Below the pieces are notes generated by a model, which did no database searches, was not told the origin of the DNA, and worked only from the letters and a program-made list of their open reading frames with translations. This document shows positions 1 to 21,400 of a DNA stretch of 64,000 nt, piece after piece. The stretch is from Xiphias gladius (taxonomy: Eukaryota > Chordata > Actinopteri > Istiophoriformes > Xiphiidae). The position numbers and the translations under genes are program-made. Location of the stretch: NCBI RefSeq assembly GCF_016859285.1, contig NC_053415.1, positions 19,637,501 through 19,701,500 of the forward strand. The letters are read 5' to 3'. The number at the start of each line of letters is the position of its first letter. Position 1 is the stretch's first letter.

Positions 1-1325
1 CGTCCCTTGGACAATTAGAGAAGTAGTAAATGGTCTTTAGTTTCAAAACTGTGTGAGTGGGGCTACAAGATTTATAATTCGCCTGAGGGGAAAAAAACAT
101 GTTTTCAGTTGAGCATGATGTCTCCCGAGGTTGGACTGTGTTTAGAGACACTGGTGACCAACGCTCTGTTTTTGTCAAAATTATAGTTTTAGCTTATTTC
201 TTCACATGTACAGCATTGCTTTCTTAAAATGTCGCTTGTCCCTCTTAAATAAACAAATAAAGATGTCACTCAGTCACTTAAAAAGTACACAAATTAATGA
301 CAAATATCATATCAGAGCAATGTCATCTTGAGACTGTGCACAGTGGAACAACAATGCCATATGCAGTTGAGCATTAGCATTAACCGCTTTCATTTTATTT
401 TTCCGATTTCCCTTTCAATTTCCTTAATTTGTTACTTGAATCCAGGTTAACTATATTCAAGACAGACTAGGAAAATACAACAATATTTTGAAAGGCTTTT
501 ATTCACTTTAAAAATTCACCTCCTCTTTAAATTTTTGTCATCCATAAAAAGCATCAGGGCTCTATGTGCAATATAATTGCAGCGATTACATTTATCAAAG
601 AACATTAAAAATCTCAGCTGTCATGTGAACAGAAACTAGCCAAAGGATAAAATGTGTACACTTACATTAAAGAATGTCATACTTTACTTAAGAAACAAAG
701 TACATAATTTATTTTAATGCGTTAATCACAATTCTGATCAAAAGTGCTTCAAGGTCTGGCCAATGAATAAAACTGACAGGAATTACACTGCTTTTTTTTT
801 TAACAGGCACAGGATGTAACAAAATTCCAATTTCAGGTTCAACTTCATATCTCACGCCACAGTCTGACAGAAAATAACAACTGCAAAATTAGTGAGAAGA
901 AATCATTGGAAGCATGTACAAAAGCGTGGGCTGTTTTTTCTGAGCTTTCAACTGGAGAGAAATTTTCATTTCTGTTGAATGTAAGCCTTGACTATCCACA
1001 ATGACAAATCAAAAAAACACATATCAAAGAAGATCCAGTTCACATTTAACAACTGATTATCAGAATATTGCCAGGTTGTTTCATAGTGTGTCAGTCTGTG
1101 TTTTCAGCAGGTAGTAAGGTAAAGATCCAGCCTGCTGGACCCATACTGTTCTCAGTCTCAAAATTTGTCCTTCATTGAAGAGTAGTGCTTTTTTAGAAAT
1201 GTTAACAGTCACTCTCTCTTGGGTCTGGGCCCAAGACTGGGAACCCCCTGACAGCGAAATGTTAAATCAGTTAGGTCCCATGCAGTGTTACCCTGTGCAC
1301 CTCTTGAACGTCTGTTTATTTGTGC
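1..1325 (-). other. slain1 3' untranslated region and downstream flank
   Basis: This AT-rich stretch lies downstream of the slain1 stop on the minus strand. No coding frame is supported: the small plus-strand frame over the last coding exon is antisense shadow. Several minus-strand AATAAA hexamers occur (plus-strand TTTATT at 394-399, 498-503 and 708-713), so the transcript probably ends within this interval, but the site used cannot be chosen from sequence alone. Confidence 0.5.
498..503 (-). terminator. Candidate slain1 polyadenylation hexamer
   Basis: AATAAA on the minus strand about 820 nt past the stop codon. Alternatives are at 708-713 and 394-399. None has a clearly better GU-rich downstream element by eye. 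Confidence 0.3.
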
Positions 1326-12444
<11,119 letters not shown>

Positions 12445-12556
12445 TTGGTAAAAAGCACATTGAGAGGGGCAAAAAGCACGGCCTGCCTGCAGAAGGTCCT
12501 ACTCAATTCAGAGAGGGTGTCCAGATACACCCCCCCCCCCCCCCGGTTTAAAGCTA

Positions 12557-12594
<38 letters not shown>

Positions 12595-12735
12595 ACACAG
12601 ATAGACACACTGATGCTGCCTGCTGCTGCCGCTGCTGCTGCTGGTATGACTGCACAGCTTCCATCTCATTGGTCAGCAGCTCGCAGTTCAACTCCCATCA
12701 CACCATTGCCGAGGAAGCGTTTATTATGGGCGGTT
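12445..12735 (-). promoter_or_regulatory. Putative slain1 promoter and 5' leader
   Basis: Immediately upstream of the slain1 start. On the minus strand there is a CCAAT box (plus-strand ATTGG at 12668-12672) about 225 bp before the ATG. A GC box (GGGCGG, plus strand) is at 12728-12733. A C15 run and an AC microsatellite (12530-12599) lie in between. No TATA box is evident. The transcription start is not determinable. Confidence 0.45.
12530..12599. repeat. C15 tract and AC microsatellite
   Basis: An uninterrupted C run at 12530-12544, then from about 12558 an AC dinucleotide array broken once by TC. It lies in the putative slain1 5' leader or promoter, 90-155 bp upstream of the ATG, so length polymorphism could affect spacing. 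Confidence 0.9.
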
Positions 12736-13069
12736 TTATGGGCACACGTACATGTACTGTACATGTACTGACCTTTACCCGCGTTGCGTAGCTTTTTGTA
12801 AAGTTTTGAATCACAGTGGCTGTAAATATAGTATCTCTGACACTTATCAACCACCCAAAAATTTATTACATTTAATTACAATTACAATACTAAATGGTAG
12901 CCTTTTCATTAAACACACACCAAAGTCATTACTGAGAGAGCCAGATATGATTTTTAGAAATATAGTCCCTCCCAATACTGCCCCCCCCACTCATGGATTA
13001 ATTACTGAACAGACCTACTGGGCACAGGCCCAGGGGCCCATGTGGTCGGGGGGGGGGGCAACCACAAAC

Positions 13070-13370
13070 AGATACAAAATGACCAAAAAAACAACAACAA
13101 AGAGATGCAAAACAATACCAAAGAGCGATAAAACGACCGCAGAGAGACACAAACGACCACAAAGACACAAAATCACCACAAAGAGATGCAAAAAAAACCA
13201 CAGAGGTGTAAAATGAACACAAAGATATGAAAAACAACAACAAAGAGATGCAAATCAACCACAGAACAACCAGAAAAATGATACAGGATGACCAAAACGA
13301 GACACAAAATGACCACAGAGACCAAAACAACTAAAAAGAAACACAAAGCGACCTCAGAGCAGGATGTGAC
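13070..13370 (+). repeat. Degenerate minisatellite in the slain1-scel gap
   Basis: About ten imperfect copies of a short A/C-rich unit of the type accacaaagagacacaaaatg or acaaagagatgcaaa, often interrupted. The unit length drifts between about 15 and 30 bp. Frames across it in both strands stay open only because the repeat lacks stops; they are not genes. Minisatellites of this composition are common in percomorph fishes. Confidence 0.8.
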
Positions 13371-13988
13371 CAGTAATTTTAGGTCAAATGGGCTACATCT
13401 ACATACGGTCAGTTCTGGCAAAAAGTACCTCATGAATACATATGAACATTTTAAGCAAATCTGTGGCAAGGTTACCAATTGGTCAAAGGAACGACACAAG
13501 AAAGAAATGCTGAATTAAAAATATTCCTGAGATTACAGTAAGGTTATTGTATCTCTACATCTTCTTTATTATAGAAGCAGTTTAATATATATAATAAGGT
13601 ATAATAAGATATATAAAAAAAAAACCCATAGAATAACAACAGTGCCTTGCTGAAATAAAAGTCAATCTATTCACCAAAGAAGAGGAAGAATTTTACATTT
13701 TATTCCATGAATATAAAAATAATTATAGTTTACGGCAGAATTTAAAATTTAGGAAAAATTATATTCAGTTAAAATCATTCCTAATCTCTTCTGCTTTGTT
13801 CTGTTCTATTAAATGATAAATTATCACTTAATACATTTACCAATAAATAGAAATATTCTTCATAATTGTGATAACTATTCTTTGGAACATAATAATTAAA
13901 GATTAAATCTCGATATGAAAAGGCAACAGGACATCTATACGCCAAAAGAACTAACAGATTTTACTATTTTTTAGATGCATCAATTGCC

Positions 13989-13994
13989 TTTATT
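13989..13994 (-). terminator. Candidate scel polyadenylation hexamer
   Basis: AATAAA on the minus strand, about 266 nt downstream of the scel TGA. A second hexamer at 13565-13570 could serve a longer transcript. Confidence 0.35.
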
Positions 13995-14259
13995 GCACAC
14001 AGAAAAAGCCCCCGGCCCTAAATTTTGCAATATCCCCCATCATGTCCCCCTAAAGGCAGCAGACGTAAGATAATATCAGAAATGCTATCTTAAACCTATG
14101 ATAGAGTAGAAACAGAGCGAGACACATGTTGATGTCAACAACACAATTACAACCAGCTGCAACAGTGTGTGTGTTACTAACAAAAATTTGAACCGTAATG
14201 GAACTTTCAGTTGCCTGAACACCCAGATTTCCATCTGACAGCTTGTAAGGGAGAGAAAC

Positions 14260-15427
14260 TCAGCGTCGCCATTTATCTGTGGGGGAAAAGAAGGATATGA
14301 CCTGTTAAATTCAAGGTGTTCTCATCCTTTTTCAGCAAACAAAGTAAACAAACGCATTTCAGCATTTAGTCATTGGCCTTTGACATAAAGATGAGGAAGT
14401 CTGAGAATTATTATAATTATTATTATTATTATTATTATTATTTTACCTCTGGTGACCTCAAAGCAGTTTTCACAGTGCACCATGTGTTTGTAGATCCACA
14501 TGCTGTCCCCGGCTTTCAGATGACCCAGAGTGCTGTTACACACCTCACACTGTTCAAACAAAAACAAACACTTACATGAGCAAAGAGACACGCTGAGCAG
14601 TCAGCTGCACGGTCCCTGATAACATCTTGTTGCCAGTGGCGGAACGTAACCGAAAACTTTTACCCAAGGACTGCTTTCAAGTACAGTTTTGAGGTACTTG
14701 CACTTTACGTAAACATTTCTACTTAATGCGAATGTATACTTCCCCTTCACTACATTTATCTGACAGCCGTGGTTACTTGCTACTTTCGCCAGTCAAAGGC
14801 TCTGAACACCCACTCAGGTGTTTTCAATTGCTCCACCTGTTTAGACCTCTAGTCAGGTGTAAGCTAAGTGGAGCTACTCAGGGATGTAACTCGATGTTAC
14901 CAAACTCTGTGTAATAATGTCACAGTAGGAAAATCACAGGTATAAATATTATACAAGTAATTTTTAGATTTAGCTTCAATTTCAGGGTCCTGGTATAGTT
15001 CATGCTGGTTTACTGTCACACAGTCGTGGTTTATTGGGACACTTGAATGGAACAGAGCAATCAATAATAATGTTATTAGTGATACGTTTACCCACCATGA
15101 CATGTAACAGTGTCTTCTGAGACCTATGGGGTAAATTGTCCCGCCCCATGATTACATGTTTTTACTTACGTAGTATTTTGAATGCAGGACTTTTACTTTT
15201 GTATTTTAACGGAGTGGTATTGCGACTTTTACTTGAGTAAAGCATCTAATTGCTTACTCCTCAACCACTGCTCGTTGCTTCGTTTATGTAAGGAGAGAGA
15301 CAAAACAAATCTGCTCACTTTGAAGCAGGAAGCATGGCAGTTGATCTTCAAGTCGTCCAGGACCATCTTGGCATCACCAACGAAGGGCTTATGGCAGTAG
15401 GTGCACAGGTCTTTCTCAAGCACCGTC
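14260..15427 (-). CDS. scel: scel LIM-domain exons (last three)
   Basis: Exons 15427-15319, 14549-14447 and 14276-14260. All eight zinc ligands are present: C400, C403, H423, C426, C429, C432, C454 and C457, in the spacing C-x2-C-x19-H-x2-C-x2-C-x2-C-x21-C-x2-C. The two zinc fingers are split exactly at the exon junction (CFK / CEVC). The final exon adds only DKWRR and the TGA at 14260-14262. The donor of the middle exon runs straight into an (AAT)n array on the minus strand. LIM domains bind protein partners; no catalytic function is expected. Confidence 0.93.
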
Positions 15428-18400
15428 CTGTATGGGAAAAGAGAGGTTGATAAAGTGTTTTATAACATATTAAAAGAACATTATGCATGTACTCTAACAT
15501 ATTAAAAGAACATTATGCATGTACTCTAAGTTCATTGTTGACCTTGGAAACAGCAGTTTTGCAAAACAAAAGCCTGTGTGCCATACTGGGTTGCCATGAA
15601 ATTTTATACAGACATTCCTGATTCCCAGATGAGGAATAACTAATTTTCTCTTTAATGCCACCAGCAGGCTGACATTTTCTACTTTTAGGAAAATATCATG
15701 AAGATTATTGGATGGATTGTCACAAAATTTGGTAAAGACATCCCTGGTTCCCAGATGAGGAATCCAAATGATTTTGGTGATTACCCGACTTTTCCTCGAC
15801 GTTTCATTTACCGCCATCATCAGGTCAAAACGTCAGTTTGTCCAAAACTTTAGTTTATCGCCATATGCCGGCAAGACCAATGGCACTGCTGTCAGCCTCG
15901 GGTGTACTTTGTGTTTTGCACTAATTGGCAGATGTCACCATGCTAACATGCTTAGCATCAGCATGTTAGCATTGTCAATTTCAGCATGTTAGCATGTGTT
16001 TGGGCTGTAGTTTTTTTTTTTTTGTGCAAAACTACTGTTTCCAAGGTCGAGAAGGACTGTCGTTGCACTTTTCCTACCTCTCAGGGGATGCATATACACT
16101 CTTCATGGAGTATTTGGAGTAGATTGGATCTATCAGAGTGTCATCTGACCTCCTGTGAGAGTTATAGTTATCAGGTGGAGTCTTGCTTTACTCTCCTATT
16201 ATGCTTGTACACCAAACCCAGTCATATTCAAGATCATCTAATACCTGCTGCTCCTGTATGATGATGCGGTGTAAGCAGTGGGACTGGTGATACTGGTGTA
16301 CTCATAGCTATACAAAGACAAAAATCGAACCAGAGATCACATGTGAGATTTAGATTATTGCTTACTTACTGTATACTCAGTGAGAATGAAAAGAAAAATC
16401 ATTATGTAAGGTCTTGGATTGCTCCTCCTCCTACCTGGAGTCCTGTCTGGAGTAAGAGTAGGTTTTATCGTCGCTGCTGTAGTCCTCACTGTGTGTGCAA
16501 ACACAGAGCAGATGAGGGATAATTGAAAGTCTGCAGCCATGTTTTCATCTGGTGTGTGTGTGTGTGTGTGTGTGTGAGAGTTTGAGAGATAATGATAGTA
16601 GTCAAATGATTACCTGGGCTTGGTACTGACAACGTAGGAGGTGGTGCGGGGGGAGGGAATATCATCAGTGTACAAGCTGTAACTGTGTGTCAAAGAGGCA
16701 TAGGAATGAGTTGGACTTTGAGTTTGAGATTTATTCACTGAGCTCACGTTATAATTTAGGTATCACGAATCCATTTTTGTTGCATCAGTTGTCTCAATAA
16801 AAGCTTGTTAATATATTGTACAGGCTGATATGTAGGCTGTGTTATTTATTTAGCTTTCCCATTTGCTTTAATTTTTTTTTTTAATTTAGTTTTTATTGTT
16901 TGCATATGTCAGTGTTGTTGACAATCTGTTTTTTAACATAAATAATCTGGATGTATGTAAAAAGTGAGGAAAACAAGAATTTGTTTGTTTGTTTATTTGT
17001 TTGTTTGTTTTGCACATTATGAATTCTAATACTACTATGAAATGATCAATGATGAAAATAGGCATGTACATTTGTCGGAAAAATAGATAATAATGAAATT
17101 CTTAAAAAAAACAGAATTGAGATATTGTTTGTTATTTTTTGTTTGGAGCCTAAAATCTTAAAGCTAAAACTCATTAAAGTAAGCGATTTAAATCAACTTG
17201 GCCTTTTAGAAAGATTTTATTTTAGTCATCGTAAATGAGAAAATATTCTCCTGATTAAATAGTATTTCTTATGTAAATAATAACATCTGTAGATAGCTAA
17301 AATTGCACAGTCAACATTTTTACCTGGTGATGCTGCGAGTGGAGGACGGCGACGTCAGAGTTGGGCTCTCTCCTCTAAATGGCACGGAGGAAAAATTTCA
17401 ATGGAAAATGGGATACATACACTACTACATACAAAGAACCGGCACGTCTCTCTCTCTTCGTAACGCTTGAACTGCTGTGACAATGACAATGTCTTCGTTT
17501 GACTGATGGGATAAGTAGAAGGTTATTCGCTGAGACAGCTCACCTGACAGGAGAAGACATATCAGATAGAATGGCTTTGGGCAGGAGGGTGTCGTACAGG
17601 TCATCCTCAGCCCTGTAAAGACAACAATATTATAAATATATGACAATTGTGATCGCAAATCCTTATATTTTTATTGATTGGTAAAGGTTTATCTTACTTA
17701 AAGGAAGTCCTCGTTGTGGTTGTGGTTTTAAAACCATCTCTGGAAAAACAGGAGAAAATGTTTTTTTTTATCTGACTGCCTGGTATTAATGTCACTGTCA
17801 CTGTCACTATAAGTCGTCCTGCAGTAACTCACCCATCAGTGCTGCTTTTCACCGTCACAGTCTCAGTACTGGAGATAGTTGTTTTGCTGTAATGAAGCGA
17901 ATATTACTTATTACATTACGATTTGATAATAATTAAAGATTATAGCATTAAATGAGGTGGTAACTTAATTAACATGAAGTTATGAGGACATTTTAAGTGC
18001 TTATTAATTACATTTTTTTGTCAACAATAATAATTTCTTCCATGAGGCCGTATTTTATTTTATTACAACAGTGATTTAATATATTGTCATTCATTATCTG
18101 TTTAAACAACAGCCTCCATATATGGGTGTCCACAGGAGGAGTTACAGTTGTTAACAAATACATTAGTAAACACTTGTATCTGCTTACAACTACATTATAG
18201 TGGGTCATAAATCATTTATTAAATGTTTATAGCACACTATATATAATGCTTAGAAATGCTAAATATGGGGAACTTAAAGTAAAGTGTTTCCAATGAGATT
18301 AGTGACTGCAAACATTACCTGTCTGTGTCATCGTCTTTGGTAAAATCGGGACTGAGCGTATCGTAGAGTTTGTCCTCAGCACTGCAGAGAAATCATTTCA

Positions 18401-21400
18401 ACAAAGGGTAAAACGTGTGTTAACCAGTACTTAGTGTAGTGAGCTTTGGTGGATCAGGGGTCAGACAACTTTTTCGCAATTTTTCATACGGAGCGAGACC
18501 GTGTAACTTTTGCTGAACGAGTGACAGTTCCGCGACATGGCACGCTGACTTGTCCTTTATTTTCCCAGACTCTCTTGAATCAGTGGCTTGTTTTACTTTT
18601 CTGACAGTACCACCGAAATGTTTACCAGTGGCACGTTTAAACAAAGTGTAACGCTAGTGCAGATGGAGAGGAGTGATGACGGCAGTTAACTGACTTAGTA
18701 GCGGCAGTTGCGCAACGGTATCTGAAGTTAGCGAACAGTAGCCACCGTAAGCGACTGGTCATACCAGACCAAGTAAGGCTGTAGTAGCAAAACCCCCTAA
18801 GTGTATTGATTAAGTTAGGGATGTTTTTTTTTTATCACTTATGAATTAATCTTTTCTTTTCTAAGGGGGATATTCTGTTATTTGTTCTTTCAAAACTCAC
18901 ACAGTCTCACTTTAATGTAAAAAAAGAAACCAATATTGGTAGGATGATGTAACTTAAAAAGGTAATTTTTACATCTAGCCATGCTAATCCTGGCTCTATG
19001 GCTGTAAGGCACAGACACACACTGAAGGAGGGACCAGGCATTGCAGGACCACACTTTACACTCACACACCAGTCACACTCCCACAGGCCATTTGGGCCTT
19101 AAATTAGCCTGCATGTCTCAGTTCCCTGTGTAAGGACTCAGTGGCATTACAGTTTACAGAGGATAAAGGCTCACTGATTTGTTTTTAATTGCTCTCTGCT
19201 CTGTGGCACAAAGGAATAAGATATATTCGGCTTTGGCTCCATAGACTTGTTAGTAGGACCAATTCATTGTTAGTTTTCCTATTTGGATTGGATTTGTTGA
19301 AAATAAAAAATAAAAAAATACATGTGTATGTATAATATGATCATCATATGACTTGTCCTTTAATATTATCTATGAAGACACTGGGGTGCATTCATCTGAC
19401 TAACTTGAAAATGTAAAATGTCACCTAGATGGTACACAGCCTACATTATACCCACCACCGGATGAAACTCACTCAGTGTCAGTGCTGCTTTTCACTGTCA
19501 CAGTCTCAGTTGTGGAGATGGTTGTTTGGCTGTGAAGAAGAAAATATACTTCAGTACAGTTGCAACAACCTGTTAACACAACACTATAGTACAGTTTATA
19601 ACTACTAATTGCCTGGGGTCAAAATCAATATAATTCATTTTCTAGACTCGATGTGTAAAAATGTCACCTGTCTGTAGGTGAGAGATCATCCTTGATGGAC
19701 GAGGGGAGGAGTGTGTCATAGAGTTTGTCCTCCGCGCTGCACGGAAATACAGTAAAGAGAGGTTCAATTGTAGGTGATGTATAGATTTAAATTCTACTGT
19801 TATTCAACGACAGAGTTTTAATAATCTGAAAGTATTTTATTACTCATTGCTGGTGACAGTTGTCTCAGGCACTTTGGTCGTTCTGGTAGGTGAGAAGTTT
19901 GAGTGAAGTCTGTGTGCAAAGATGTTACAACTAGTCAGTCTCTCATTCAATCACAGACCAAGCCAACACCATGTGATCAATAAAGTCTCTTTTCCAGCAC
20001 TGTAACAGTAAAGTGTGCTCACATTTTGTGCAGGAAGCTCAGCTGAGCGGAGAACATGGATGCGGTAGGTAAATTAATTTCATTTCTTTTCCTTTGCATT
20101 ACACTCCTGTCATAGTGCATTTCAGAATTGGTAGCAAGGGGGGGGGGTTACTAAATTCACGTACATGCATCAGTATCAACAGCCTAAGGATGTTATATAT
20201 ATAAACATAACACTCACAGGGGTCTTTTTTTCTTGTAGAATGAGTACTTTTAACTTTGATACTTTAAGTACAGTTTGTTGATGATACTTCTGTGCCTTTA
20301 CTTAAGTGAAATCTTGAATGCAGGATTTTACTTTTGTAACGTCGCATTTTTGTATTTTAACATTGTTGCACTGGCACTTTTACATTACTTTAAAAAAAAA
20401 AAAAAAAAAAAAAGCTTTATAGTAGCATATTTTTACCCTTTGCTTGAAGACTTGACCCGCTCAGTGAACGACTCAGTCTTGGTGGGAGATTTAATCACAG
20501 GAGATCTGCCAAATGAAAAGTCATTAATCTGATACAAAGTCAGTGTGCAATAAGACGATGCATATTAATGCTGGAGTATTTTTTTTTTTTTTTTACCTAA
20601 CACTCTGGGTGGTGGTGATGGTGGTTTCAGTGATTTTGCCGTCTGTGGTGATCGTACTGGTTGTGGTGCTGAGGGAGGAGTAACAAGAAACAAAAGTTAC
20701 AAAATGCTTCCTTGTGGGTTTGAAGTATTTGTTGTTATTTGTCTTCGGTTTCTCTGTAACGGTAGTCTTGGATGTGGTGGTGCTGCAGTGACGTGATGAA
20801 AACAGAGTTACACATCATATTCATTGTTTCTCTGTTGATTTTTGCAGTATGTGCAATAGGCTGGACCTTTACGTACGTGTTGGGGGTAACTGATCTCAGG
20901 CTTGAATATGCGCTGCAACAAAGGAGCAGATTATTTAGATGATTTCCTAGGAAAAAAAATCACTTAAGATATTGCACCATTATTTGTGTTATTATAAAAA
21001 TGTACCTTTTGGTGTAGGATGTGGTCTTGCTGGAAGGGAGGGTGCTGCCAGCAGAAGAGAGGCATTGTTAGGCCAAAGTTCTGGTTAAAATGACTGAAAG
21101 TGCATTGACATGGATGAAGGATTGGAGCAAAAACACTCTTTGCATACTGCACCTACCTGCTTTTCAGCTCATCCTGACTTCCACTAAATCTGCAATGACA
21201 GAAATCACCATTGATGGTTCACTTCACAGTCTGCCTACTTGACATTTAAATAAAAATAATCAAATAGATTCTTCCATTGGTGTCGGTAAAAGATACCAGT
21301 ATGTATATATAAATGATACCTCTTGGTGAGAGCCTGCACAGATGTTGACGTGGTTATGGTTTTGGTGGTTTTTATTTCTTCACCCTCTGAACTATGAGCA

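Larger units (their letters stand above)
12736..14259. other. slain1-scel intergenic region
   Basis: Holds a doubled palindrome at 12748-12768, the minisatellite at 13070-13370 and very AT-rich sequence at 13520-14000. The end of the scel transcript falls here: on the minus strand an AATAAA (plus TTTATT at 13989-13994) sits about 266 nt past the scel stop and is the best poly(A) candidate. No gene is supported. Confidence 0.6.

Noticed and set aside
12752-13216. 154-codon plus-strand open frame, Thr/Lys/His-rich
   Set aside because: It crosses the minisatellite; the low-complexity peptide follows from the repeat unit, with no splice signals and no family match.
13070-13370. Possible CRISPR-like array
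   Set aside because: Repeat units are irregular and continuous, with no constant-length unique spacers, and the context is a vertebrate genome.
18420-18644. Basic 74-codon minus-strand frame in a scel intron, considered as an extra scel exon or transposase piece
   Set aside because: There is no acceptor/donor pair in scel phase and no motif that identifies a transposase family. Kept only as an unexplained intron segment.
21320-21387. scel exon starting after the nearer cag at 21388
   Set aside because: That acceptor would put a stop two codons in. The acceptor catag before 21391 gives the phase shared by all neighbouring exons.
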